Origin: an uncultured Sulfitobacter sp.
GTDB lineage: Bacteria; Pseudomonadota; Alphaproteobacteria; Rhodobacterales; Rhodobacteraceae
Assembly: GCA_937923365.1 (NCBI GenBank)
Contig: CALAIJ010000194.1
Span: forward strand, 1 to 13,577
Length of the DNA: 13,577 nt
Direction of reading: 5' to 3'
In this document: positions 1 through 7,195 of the stretch, piece by piece
Numbering within the stretch: position 1 is the stretch's first letter
Layout: each line of letters starts with the position of its first letter
Translations under genes and position numbers: made by a program
Notes under the pieces: generated by a model
The model's database searches: none
The model's input: the letters and a program-made list of their open reading frames with translations, nothing else
Told to the model about the DNA's origin: nothing

Positions 1-1
1 G

Positions 2-634
2 CTGGACGAAATTGCAGCCGCAGCGCGCAAGACCGAAACGGCGCTTGCCACTTTCCAAAGCCGCCGCGACGAGAACGCACGCCCTGTCGCTACCCCTGTA
101 GAGCCTTTGGCGGACGACCAGCCCACGCTGGCCCTTGGGACGCAGGCCGAAGATATCGCCCCCTTGTTGCCCACCGAAGATTTTATCCGCGCGCTCAATT
201 TCCCCGAAACGGCCGAGGACGAAGTGGGTTTCGCCTCTCTGCGCCGTGCGCTGAAAGACCGCTCCGCCAGCCAATTGATACAGGCCGCACAAGACGTGCT
301 GACCTTACTGTCCCAAGACGGCATCTACATGGACGACCTACGCCCTGACCGCGCGCGTCCCGAAGTCTGGCGCCAGTTCGCCCATGGCGCGCGGGGGCGG
401 CCCATAGCGCCTTTAGGCGGCATTCGAGACCGCTCTTCGCTTGCGCTGACAAATGCGCGGATGAAGCAGGACCCGATCTTCCGTGACGCGGTGCACCATT
501 TCCTGCGCCGCTTCGACAAGAGCTTTGGCGAATTCGAGGCCAATGCCTCTGACGGAGAAATCTCTGCCGTCGCAGACACTCGTACCGCCCGCGCCTTTAT
601 GTTGCTGGGACGCTGCGCGGGCACCTTCGACTAG
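2..634 (+). CDS. Conserved hypothetical protein, 3' part only (5' end outside window)
   Basis: The frame is open from the first full codon at position 2 to the TAG at 632-634, so this is the last 210 residues of a longer protein. A TTG at 107 could serve as a start, but the upstream codons read as ordinary coding sequence, so truncation by the window edge is more likely. The first 40 residues are rich in Ala, Arg, Glu and Lys and look helical. A Pro-rich linker follows, then a compact C-terminal region with an acidic helix, a basic GARGRPIAPLGG stretch and a conserved-looking helix containing FRDAVHHFLRRFDKSF. I see no signal peptide, membrane segment or catalytic motif. I do not recognise the family. 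The stop codon directly abuts the ATG of the sulfatase gene, so the two are probably co-transcribed and translationally coupled. Confidence 0.75.
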   Translation: MDEIAAAARKTETALATFQSRRDENARPVATPVEPLADDQPTLALGTQAEDIAPLLPTEDFIRALNFPETAEDEVGFASLRRALKDRSASQLIQAAQDVLTLLSQDGIYMDDLRPDRARPEVWRQFAHGARGRPIAPLGGIRDRSSLALTNARMKQDPIFRDAVHHFLRRFDKSFGEFEANASDGEISAVADTRTARAFMLLGRCAGTFD

Positions 635-2047
635 ATGGCCGCGCCCAACGTCATCGTCATTATGACCGATGAGCTGAGGCGCGATTGCTTGGGGTGTTAC
701 GCAGGCCACCCGCAGGTCCAGACCCCGCATATCGACGCGCTTGCCGCCCGTGGTCTGCGCTTTGATGCGGCCTATACGCCCTCGCCCATTTGCGTGCCTG
801 CCCGCGCCGCCATCGCCACGGGCCGCTATGTGCATGAGACCGGATGTTACTCAAACGCGCAGCCCTACGCCGGTGCGCAGCCAAGTTGGCACCACGCCTT
901 GCGCAATGCGGGCCGCGCTATGCCCTCGATTGGCAAGCTGCATTTTCGCAGTGGCGCCGACGACAACGGCTTCGAGACCGAGATTGACCCGCTCTATGTT
1001 GCGAATGGCCAAGGCTGGGTACATGGGCTGATGCGAGAGCGCAACGATCTGTTTGATGCCAGCGGCTTTGCCACCCACATTGGCCCCGGGGATGACGGAT
1101 ATACCCGGTTTGACGAAACCGTCTGCGCCCGTACCGAGGACTGGCTGCGAGAGCAGGCGGATGCTGCCAAACCTTTCGGCCTTTATGTCTCGTTTCTGCG
1201 GCCGCATTATCCGTTGACCTGTCCACAGGCGTTCTACGATCTTTATGATCCCGCCACTGTCCCTTTGCCCCGCCCCCGAGGGGCCAACGATGGCACGGAC
1301 CATCCTGTGCTGGCGCATATGGCGCAGGCTTGCGACTACGATGCCCCCTTTGATGACGATATGCGCCGCGTGGCCGTCGCGTCTTATTATGGGCTGTGCA
1401 GCTTTGTGGACGCGCTGGTGGGGCGCATCATTGCGGTCCTGGCCGAAACGGGGTTGGACGCGAACACCACAGTCATTTTCACCTCGGATCATGGCGAATG
1501 TCTTGGCGATCGCGGGTTCTGGACCAAGATGGTCATGTACGAGGAATCCGTGGCTGTCCCCTTGATCATCGCAGGGCCGGACATTGTCCCCGACGTGCGC
1601 CGCGACCCTGTGTCCCTGATTGATCTGGCCCCGACTGTGCTGGATTTGTCAGGCCTGCCGCAGGAGGGGGTCTTTTCCAAACACGCCCGTTCTTTGCTGG
1701 GACCGGTTGAACCCGACCGTGCGATCCTGTCGGAGTATCACGACTACGGCGCGCCCGTTGGCATGTTCATGCTGCGCCACGACAAGTGGAAGCTGGTGGC
1801 CTATCCGGGGCATCCTTCGCAATTGTTCGATCTTGCCGCGGACCCGGGAGAGCAGCACGATCTGGGGTCTGAACCCGCCTATGCTGCAACTTTGGCACAG
1901 ATGACCGCGCGCCTTGATGCCATTGCCGACCACAGGGCCGTGAATGCGGCCGCGCTGGCCTCCCAAGAAGTGCGCATCGCAGAGCTTGGGGGGCGCGACG
2001 CGATCCGTGCACAGCCCAACTACGACCATACGCCGGTTACCTACTGA
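635..2047 (+). CDS. Sulfatase family hydrolase (alkaline phosphatase superfamily), BetC-like
   Basis: This is a type I sulfatase of 470 residues, expected to hydrolyse a sulfate (or related) ester using a formylglycine made from cysteine. The N-terminal strand NVIVIMTDE supplies metal ligands (Asp12 and neighbours). SPICVPARAAIATGR carries the C-x-P-A-R modification motif with Cys53 and Arg57. GKLHF (100-104), RPHYP (189-193), TSDHGE (283-288, Asp285/His286) and Lys298 match the expected active-site positions. The C-terminal QLFDLAADPGE is typical of the family. The overall pattern, including PSPICVPAR and GHPSQLFDL, resembles choline-sulfatase BetC, but the substrate cannot be set from sequence and the protein seems somewhat shorter than BetC. 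No signal peptide is visible, so it is likely cytoplasmic. The ATG follows the upstream stop codon directly. No maturing enzyme gene is nearby. The 3' end overlaps the opposing moeA gene by 7 nt. Confidence 0.9.
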   Translation: MAAPNVIVIMTDELRRDCLGCYAGHPQVQTPHIDALAARGLRFDAAYTPSPICVPARAAIATGRYVHETGCYSNAQPYAGAQPSWHHALRNAGRAMPSIGKLHFRSGADDNGFETEIDPLYVANGQGWVHGLMRERNDLFDASGFATHIGPGDDGYTRFDETVCARTEDWLREQADAAKPFGLYVSFLRPHYPLTCPQAFYDLYDPATVPLPRPRGANDGTDHPVLAHMAQACDYDAPFDDDMRRVAVASYYGLCSFVDALVGRIIAVLAETGLDANTTVIFTSDHGECLGDRGFWTKMVMYEESVAVPLIIAGPDIVPDVRRDPVSLIDLAPTVLDLSGLPQEGVFSKHARSLLGPVEPDRAILSEYHDYGAPVGMFMLRHDKWKLVAYPGHPSQLFDLAADPGEQHDLGSEPAYAATLAQMTARLDAIADHRAVNAAALASQEVRIAELGGRDAIRAQPNYDHTPVTY

Positions 2048-4101
2048 AAGCTGCCGAAAGGGATGTACCGCACGGTATCCCCGTGCCGGATGTCGCTGGC
2101 AGGCTCGGGCAATTCGACCAGACCTTCAGCCCAGCTTAGGCCGCTGATGCGGCCAGACCCTTCGGAGGCGAAAACCTCTGCGCGCCCCTCCCGGATACGG
2201 GCGCGCAGGTATTCGCGCCGTCCGGCCTTCTTGCGTTTTTCAAACGCGGCGGGCACATCAAATCCTTGCGGCGTGGCCCATCCGGCCCCCGCCAGCAGCC
2301 CAAAGGCAGGGCGGGCAAAGACCAGCGTGCAGACCATGGCCGCAACCGGATTGCCCGGCAGGCCAAAGACCGGCACACCCTGCCACAGCCCCAAGGCCAA
2401 GGGCCGCCCCGGTTTGATCGCGATCCGCCAAAGCGCCATCGCACCTGCGTCCCTGAGCAAAGCGGAGACATGGTCTTCGTCACCGGCAGAGGCTCCACCG
2501 CTGGTCAGGATCACATCCACCCTGCCCGCTGCCGCGTCCAGCTTGGCGCGCAAGGCCGCGCGGTTATCAGGGCTGCATCCCAGATCAACGGCATCATGCC
2601 CGAACCCGTCGACCAGCCCCAGAAGCATCGGGCGGTTGGCATCAAAAATCTGGCCGGCCGCTGCCTCTTCGCCCGCATTCACGAGCTCATCGCCCGTAGA
2701 CAGTACGCCCACCCGCAAACCTGTGCGCACGTTCACACGGGCCACCCCCGTGGCGGCCATCAGTGCCAGTTCTGCCGGGCCGATACGACTGCCCGCTGCG
2801 CAAACCTGCATATCTTTCGTGACGTCCTCGCCCGCCTTGCGGGTGTTTGCGCCAGCCTTCACAGGCCCGTTAAAACGCACTTTGCCACCAGCGACCGTGA
2901 CGTCCTCTTGCAAGATCACCGTATCAACACCTGTGGGCAAGGCGGCCCCCGTCAGGACGCGCATGGCATGACCATCGGGCAAGTCGCTGGGCGCATCTCC
3001 TGCTGCGGCACGCACCTCTGCCAAGGGCAGCGCATGCGCGCCCGGGCCTTTGCCACCTGCAAACCCATAGCCGTCCACAGCCGTGTTGGGCAGCGGCGGG
3101 TTGGCTCTGAGCGCCACGACATCAGCCGCGCAGATACGGCCCAAAGCATCGTTCAGGCCCACGGTTTCCGTCCCCGTGACAGGCGACAGGCGCGTCTTAA
3201 GCATGTCCAGGGCTTCATCCACCGGCGTCCAATGCACCCCTTGCGGCAAGGCGAAACAATCGTTGCTCAAAGCCGGCGGGGCGCTTTTCAGCCGGTCCTC
3301 GAAGCCAAGCCCAAAGATCCAGCCTTCGACGGGCGCATCCACGTCCAGCATTTGGGACAGATCGGCAGCAGGCAGCCCAGCAATCTGGCGCGCGACCTCT
3401 TTGACCTGCCACTGGTCCTTGATCATGCCATTGGGGGCAGGCCCTGCGGTCAGGGAAGGCCAGACCTCGACCAAGGCCACATCTGTGTCCAGCACCTCAA
3501 ACGGCCAGACCCGTGCGCCATGTTTGCGGCGCAGCCGCGCCAGCACGGGCAGACCCATCATGACCTGAGAGCCGACAGCCCCGGCACCCGCCATCTGCCA
3601 GCAGGTAAAGGTGCCCTTGGCGCGGTCTTCACAGGCGCGACGGTCAGGGAACGGATTGACATAATCCGTCTTTCTGCGGGGCAATCCGTCGATGTCACGA
3701 TCAAGCCCGTTTGCCCAGAATGGCCCACGCCCCTGCCCGAAAGTGCGGTTGATTTCGCCTGCAATATCGAAACGGTTGTTGGCTTTTGCGGTGTCTTCGA
3801 TGCGGTCCTCGAACCACCCCAGCACTGCCAACGGATCCTCCGATCCCGTCAACGCCTGACCAAATCCTTGCGGGTAGCCGAAGGGAAAATCAAACCCGAT
3901 GAGCACGCGGTGGCCCTTGCGGCGGTGGTCTGCAATCAGCGCGTCAAGGAATACCTCGGCCACCAGCCGGTTCCGCTGGTAGGTCTGCGTCTGACCGTCC
4001 TTGTCCTGCACCCCGACCCAGATCGCATCTGCTTTGGGCTTGGGCCCGCGGTCATTTCCGCCAGACCAGTCGACCACGACGATCACATCAAAACCGGTCA
4101 C
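2041..4101 (-). CDS. moeA: DUF429-like domain fused to molybdopterin molybdotransferase MoeA
   Basis: This is a fusion of 686 residues; MoeA alone is about 400. Residues ~288-686 are a full MoeA, which inserts molybdate into adenylylated molybdopterin. The motifs seen are TAVDGYG (340-346), STGDEL (468-473), TSGGASAGDED (533-543), KPGRP (563-567) and GLPGNPV (580-586). Residues 1-~280 look like a DUF429 domain, a predicted RNase H-like fold: strand 1 ends in DWSG (Asp11), then comes IGFDFPFGYP (Asp71), and LVEVWPS (Glu212) fits the family's Glu-x-x-Pro element. Those three acidic residues would be its putative metal site. Its function is unknown. The start is GTG at 4101, supported by GAGG 7 nt upstream and the 4-nt overlap with mobB. 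It is the last gene of the Moco operon and converges on the sulfatase gene with a 7-nt overlap. The MoeA call is firm; the DUF429 call is moderate. Confidence 0.92.
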   Translation of the reverse strand: MTGFDVIVVVDWSGGNDRGPKPKADAIWVGVQDKDGQTQTYQRNRLVAEVFLDALIADHRRKGHRVLIGFDFPFGYPQGFGQALTGSEDPLAVLGWFEDRIEDTAKANNRFDIAGEINRTFGQGRGPFWANGLDRDIDGLPRRKTDYVNPFPDRRACEDRAKGTFTCWQMAGAGAVGSQVMMGLPVLARLRRKHGARVWPFEVLDTDVALVEVWPSLTAGPAPNGMIKDQWQVKEVARQIAGLPAADLSQMLDVDAPVEGWIFGLGFEDRLKSAPPALSNDCFALPQGVHWTPVDEALDMLKTRLSPVTGTETVGLNDALGRICAADVVALRANPPLPNTAVDGYGFAGGKGPGAHALPLAEVRAAAGDAPSDLPDGHAMRVLTGAALPTGVDTVILQEDVTVAGGKVRFNGPVKAGANTRKAGEDVTKDMQVCAAGSRIGPAELALMAATGVARVNVRTGLRVGVLSTGDELVNAGEEAAAGQIFDANRPMLLGLVDGFGHDAVDLGCSPDNRAALRAKLDAAAGRVDVILTSGGASAGDEDHVSALLRDAGAMALWRIAIKPGRPLALGLWQGVPVFGLPGNPVAAMVCTLVFARPAFGLLAGAGWATPQGFDVPAAFEKRKKAGRREYLRARIREGRAEVFASEGSGRISGLSWAEGLVELPEPASDIRHGDTVRYIPFGSFQ

Positions 4102-4589
4102 AAGCCGACCTCTGCCAGAATGAAATCCGCGATGGCGGTGGTGTCATCAAGGTCGAACACGGGACGATCAAGCGACAGTTCAATGTCGCTGGCAACGGCC
4201 CGAATGGTGGGATCATCGGGGGCAATCAGTGGATTGCCTGTGGCACTTCGGTGTGCTTCGACCTTGGGGTGGGCATCGCGCTTATAGCCTTCGATCAGGA
4301 CCAGATCGACAGGCGACAGACGCGCCAGCAGATCCGCAAGCGTTGGTTCGTCCGCACCGCGCAATTCCTGCATCAAGGCAACACGGGTACGCGAGCTGAG
4401 CAAGACTTCGGAGGCCCCTGCCGCGCGGTGGCGAAAGCTGTCCTTGCCTGCATGGTCCACATCAAAACTGTGATGCGCATGCTTGATGGTCGAAACCGAA
4501 ATACCGCGTCCTGTGATCTCGGCCACCAGACGTTCCATAAGGCCCGTCTTGCCTGCGTTTTTCCATCCGACGACGCCATAGATTTTCAT
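4098..4589 (-). CDS. mobB: Molybdopterin-guanine dinucleotide biosynthesis adaptor protein MobB
   Basis: This is a cytoplasmic P-loop GTPase-like protein of 163 residues that assists MobA in guanine dinucleotide attachment to molybdenum cofactor. It is not essential in organisms studied. The Walker A motif GWKNAGKT occupies residues 8-15. The family signature follows: TIKHAHHSFDVD (34-45), then HAGKDSFRHRAAGA with its conserved Asp, Ser and Arg. LVLIEGYKRDAHPKVE (96-111) is the characteristic MobB element. Length is normal for the family. Its ATG overlaps the end of mobA by 4 nt (ATGA), and its stop overlaps the GTG of the moeA fusion by 4 nt (GTGA). Its own ribosome binding site is poor, so translation probably depends on coupling to mobA. 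Confidence 0.95.
   Translation of the reverse strand: MKIYGVVGWKNAGKTGLMERLVAEITGRGISVSTIKHAHHSFDVDHAGKDSFRHRAAGASEVLLSSRTRVALMQELRGADEPTLADLLARLSPVDLVLIEGYKRDAHPKVEAHRSATGNPLIAPDDPTIRAVASDIELSLDRPVFDLDDTTAIADFILAEVGL
4102..4112 (-). promoter_or_regulatory. Ribosome binding site for the GTG start of the DUF429-moeA fusion
   Basis: The complement of 4109-4112 is GAGG, 7 nt before the GTG at 4101, within the mobB 3' end. It shows that translation begins ahead of the DUF429-like domain, so that domain is part of the protein and not a misassigned upstream extension. Confidence 0.65.
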
Positions 4590-5188
4590 AACATGCGCCC
4601 CGCCTGTGCCAGATCGTCAGGTTTATTGACGTTAAAAAACGCGGCCTCGTCTGGAAAGAGTGCCTCGCGACCGCCATGGGCCCCGGTCCACATCACGACC
4701 TTGCGCAATCCGCCCGCCAATGCCGCGCGCAGGTCATCGCGCAGGGCAACAGGCCAAAGACCAAACGTCGGATGGCGTGCCGTGCCGCGCTTGGGGTCAG
4801 GCGTGGCGGCAAGGACCAGCGGATGGGCCATGCCTTCGCTCTGCAACAACAAGCGGGGTACCAGATCACAAGGAAAGAATGGCGTGTCTGCGGCAGCGGT
4901 AACGATGGTTTCGGCCCCCTGAGCAGCGGCCCAGTCCAGACCGGCAAGAACGCCCGCCAAAGGCCCTGCAAAGCCTTCAATACTGTCGGCCAGTACCGGC
5001 AGGCCGAGACTGTCAAAACGGGCGGCATCGCCGTTGGCATTGAGCGCAAGGCTTGCCACCTGAGGCTCCAGCCGTGCGATGACAGACGACAGCAACGTGC
5101 CGTCACCCAAAGGGAGAAATCCCTTGTCGCCGCCGCCCATGCGGGTGGCCTGCCCTCCGGCAAGGATGACGCCCAAAGGTTGCTTCAA
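4586..5188 (-). CDS. mobA: Molybdenum cofactor guanylyltransferase MobA
   Basis: This enzyme transfers GMP from GTP to Mo-molybdopterin to form the MGD cofactor used by DMSO-reductase family enzymes such as formate dehydrogenase and nitrate reductase. It has 200 residues, normal for the family. The nucleotidyltransferase signature LAGGQATRMGGGDKG lies at 9-23. GPLAG (75-79) and AADTPF (99-104), with the metal-binding Asp101, follow. The C-terminal FFNVNKPDDL (184-193) is typical of MobA. The start is a TTG at 5188. It has a consensus GGAGG 7 nt upstream and overlaps the stop of the upstream gene by 4 nt (TTGA). The first LAGG strand then begins five residues in, as expected. It is followed by mobB with another 4-nt overlap. 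Confidence 0.95.
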   Translation of the reverse strand: MKQPLGVILAGGQATRMGGGDKGFLPLGDGTLLSSVIARLEPQVASLALNANGDAARFDSLGLPVLADSIEGFAGPLAGVLAGLDWAAAQGAETIVTAAADTPFFPCDLVPRLLLQSEGMAHPLVLAATPDPKRGTARHPTFGLWPVALRDDLRAALAGGLRKVVMWTGAHGGREALFPDEAAFFNVNKPDDLAQAGRML

Positions 5189-5736
5189 CGCGATGCCTCC
5201 ATCCAGTGTTTGACGGCTTTGTCCACCGCTTCAATCTGAGCAGGCCCCTCAAAGGCGGTGAACGGCAGTGACGGACGATTCCCGCCCACCCAAAAGACAA
5301 AGCTCTGCTTGGTGCGGGTCATTGCCTCGACGCCTGCCCATGCGATGTGGCTTTGGAAATTGTCCATACGCGTCTGCACGCCTGTGGCATCAAGGGTCAT
5401 GTGCACCTGTCCCTGATTGGCCCGCGTGGCAAGAGCACGCCGCGCCATGACGGGCATGGTGACGAAGATCACACCAAAGACCGCGATGTAGAGCAGCACG
5501 ACCCCAAGGGCGATGGTCCAGAGCGAAAGCGCCAGTTCCCCGCTGATCAGATATTCCAGCCCGATGCCAAACCCCAAAGCACCAAGGCCCATCAGTACGC
5601 ATTGCAACAGTTTGATGACCGAGGCCCAAGCCTGCCCTTTGACGGGCGGCAGGCCCGTGTCCCATTTGGTGCGCAAGGCACGAACGACGGTGCCGACATC
5701 TTGGTCAAAGACAAAAGAAAAGCTCTGATCGGTCAT
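5185..5736 (-). CDS. Small membrane protein, YcxB-like domain (second of tandem pair)
   Basis: This protein has 183 residues. It has a short cytosolic N-terminus, two predicted transmembrane helices at about 40-62 and 71-95, a basic stretch after the second helix (ARRALATR), and a soluble C-terminal domain. That domain runs through a strand (VHMTLDATGVQTR), an aromatic strand (HIAWAGVEAMT) and LPFTAF near the end. Two helices followed by this strand pattern is the layout of YcxB-like proteins, whose biochemical role is unknown. I chose the ATG at 5736 rather than a TTG at 5754 because it gives the same 4-nt ATGA overlap with the upstream gene seen throughout this operon. The gene overlaps mobA by 4 nt. 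Its location suggests a link to Moco enzymes or the membrane, but that is inference. Confidence 0.8.
   Translation of the reverse strand: MTDQSFSFVFDQDVGTVVRALRTKWDTGLPPVKGQAWASVIKLLQCVLMGLGALGFGIGLEYLISGELALSLWTIALGVVLLYIAVFGVIFVTMPVMARRALATRANQGQVHMTLDATGVQTRMDNFQSHIAWAGVEAMTRTKQSFVFWVGGNRPSLPFTAFEGPAQIEAVDKAVKHWMEASR
5189..5200 (-). promoter_or_regulatory. Ribosome binding site for the TTG start of mobA
   Basis: The complement of 5196-5200 is GGAGG, 7 nt before the TTG at 5188, inside the 3' end of the upstream gene. It is the best Shine-Dalgarno I saw in this operon and supports the non-ATG start of MobA. Confidence 0.7.
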
Positions 5737-6263
5737 TGTGCTGCCGCCTGCCAAGAGGTCAGATCCTGATGGAACTGTTTCGCGGAAACGCCGTCGGGCA
5801 AGGCCGAATGCGGCAAGGCATAGACCAGCGCACCGGAGCGCAGCGCGGTGGCGCCGTCCATCGCGATCACGTCATCAACGCAGCCCCAGGCAAAGGTCGA
5901 GCGGCTGAGCGCGCTGTCTATCGTGACCTCGTCCGGCCCGAATGTCGCCGTGAGCGGCCCTTGTTTCTCGCGCTGGCGTGCAGTGAAGGCGGTCAGCCGC
6001 CGCACATCGCGTTTGTGCATCACCAGCCATAGGGCAAGGCCAAGGTAGAAACCCACAAGACCGCTCAGCAGCATCGGGCCGGTGATGATCTTATCAATGC
6101 CAAGCCAGCCGATCGACAGCCCGATCAAGGCCCCGACCGCCACGCAGGCCGCAAAGAACAGCCACAGCTGGCGTCGGTTCTGTGCAGGCCGCGACCAGCT
6201 AACCATGGCGCGTTTGGTCAATGCGTCCGAGACCACGTAGTGCAGCGTGTAGGCTTGGCTCAT
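5733..6263 (-). CDS. Small membrane protein, YcxB-like domain (first of tandem pair)
   Basis: This protein has 176 residues and the same layout as its downstream neighbour. It has a basic N-terminus (SRPAQNRRQ), two predicted transmembrane helices at about 33-53 and 62-82, a strongly basic loop (MHKRDVRRL), then a soluble domain beginning GPLTATFGPDEVTID and containing the strand STFAWGCVDDVIAM. The FAWGCVDDV segment corresponds to IAWAGVEAM in the neighbour, so the two are probably diverged paralogues, although overall identity looks low. I infer YcxB-like from the architecture, not from a strong motif. It overlaps fdhD upstream and the second copy downstream by 4 nt each. Function is unknown. 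A membrane heterodimer is possible because the pair is coupled. Confidence 0.75.
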   Translation of the reverse strand: MSQAYTLHYVVSDALTKRAMVSWSRPAQNRRQLWLFFAACVAVGALIGLSIGWLGIDKIITGPMLLSGLVGFYLGLALWLVMHKRDVRRLTAFTARQREKQGPLTATFGPDEVTIDSALSRSTFAWGCVDDVIAMDGATALRSGALVYALPHSALPDGVSAKQFHQDLTSWQAAAQ

Positions 6264-7141
6264 GACGCGCCCTTTCGGCCTTGCTTGCGCGGCTCGTCCG
6301 CGACTTTTGCGGGGTCCGCATCACGGATCAGACGGTCCTCGCCGCTGAGGCAGACAAACCGCTGGCCGCGCATCCGGCCAATCAGCGTCAGGCCCACTTG
6401 CTGCGCGATTTCTACCCCCCAGGCTGTAAAGCCGGACCGCGAGGCCAGCACGGGGATGCCCATCATCGCCGTCTTGATCACCATCTCGGAGGTCAACCTG
6501 CCTGTGGTGTACAATATCTTGTCTGCGGGGGTCGCATGTTCGGACAGCATCCAGCCTGCGATCTTGTCCACGGCGTTGTGGCGGCCCACGTCCTCCATAT
6601 AGACCAGTGGTTTGTCTTGGCGGCATAGCACCGTGCCGTGAATGGCCCCTGCTTCAAGATAAAGGCTGGGCGTGCGGTTGATCCGCGCCGAAAGCGCATA
6701 AAGCCACGAGGTACGCACGGGACTGGCGGGCAAAGTGACACCTTCCAGCCCCTCCATCATGTCGCCAAAGACGGTGCCGACAGCACAACCGCTTGTGCGG
6801 GTCTTGCGGCGCATTTTGTCTTCGTAGTCCGTAGCACGGGCGGTGCGCACGATCACCGTCTCAAGCTCTTCGTCATAATCGACGCCTGTGATGTCCTCAT
6901 CGTCGCGCAACATGCCCTGATTGCGCAGGAACCCCAGCGCCAGATAGGCGGGGTAGTCACCGATGGTCATCGCCGTGACGATTTCCTGACTGTTGAGGAA
7001 AATCGTCAGGGGGCGCTCTTCGACCACGCGGATCGTGGTCTCATCGCCATTGTGATCGACACCCGCAACGGCGCGCGTCAGCCGCACCGAGGACGGGTCG
7101 GGCGCGATCAGATAGTCGGCAAGATCGGTGTCACGGGCCAA
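6260..7141 (-). CDS. fdhD: Formate dehydrogenase accessory sulfurtransferase FdhD
   Basis: FdhD carries sulfur from a cysteine desulfurase to the molybdenum cofactor before its insertion into formate dehydrogenase. Clear family blocks are EERPLTIFLNSQ, MEDVGRHNAVDKIAGW, TTGRLTSEMVIKTAMMGIP and ASRSGFTAWGVEIA. The catalytic loop reads TSGCAVGTVFGD. Only the first cysteine is present; the second position of the usual CxxC is Gly. The start is uncertain. An ATG at 7192 would give 310 residues but has no Shine-Dalgarno and lies 3 nt from the divergent azlC start. The TTG at 7141 (293 residues) has GAGGGGG 6 nt upstream and leaves a 54-nt intergenic gap, so I prefer it. This is the first gene of the Moco operon, and its stop overlaps the next start by 4 nt. 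A formate dehydrogenase is not in the window. Confidence 0.92.
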   Translation of the reverse strand: MARDTDLADYLIAPDPSSVRLTRAVAGVDHNGDETTIRVVEERPLTIFLNSQEIVTAMTIGDYPAYLALGFLRNQGMLRDDEDITGVDYDEELETVIVRTARATDYEDKMRRKTRTSGCAVGTVFGDMMEGLEGVTLPASPVRTSWLYALSARINRTPSLYLEAGAIHGTVLCRQDKPLVYMEDVGRHNAVDKIAGWMLSEHATPADKILYTTGRLTSEMVIKTAMMGIPVLASRSGFTAWGVEIAQQVGLTLIGRMRGQRFVCLSGEDRLIRDADPAKVADEPRKQGRKGAS

Positions 7142-7154
7142 TTGTATCCCCCTC
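7142..7154 (-). promoter_or_regulatory. Ribosome binding site deciding the fdhD start
   Basis: On the minus strand GAGGGGG (complement of 7148-7154) lies 6 nt before a TTG at 7141. The longer ATG start at 7192 has nothing like this upstream. This supports the shorter FdhD and gives azlC and fdhD 54 nt of shared upstream DNA. Confidence 0.5.
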
Positions 7155-7195
7155 AAGGTGGCGCTAAGCGTTGAGAGGTAATCTAAGGGCATCGC

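Noticed and set aside
2266..4287. 673-codon open frame on the plus strand, opposite moeA
   Set aside because: It is antisense to a gene with unmistakable MoeA motifs. Its translation is rich in Arg, His, Gln and Cys with no domain pattern, as expected for a frame shadow in GC-rich DNA.
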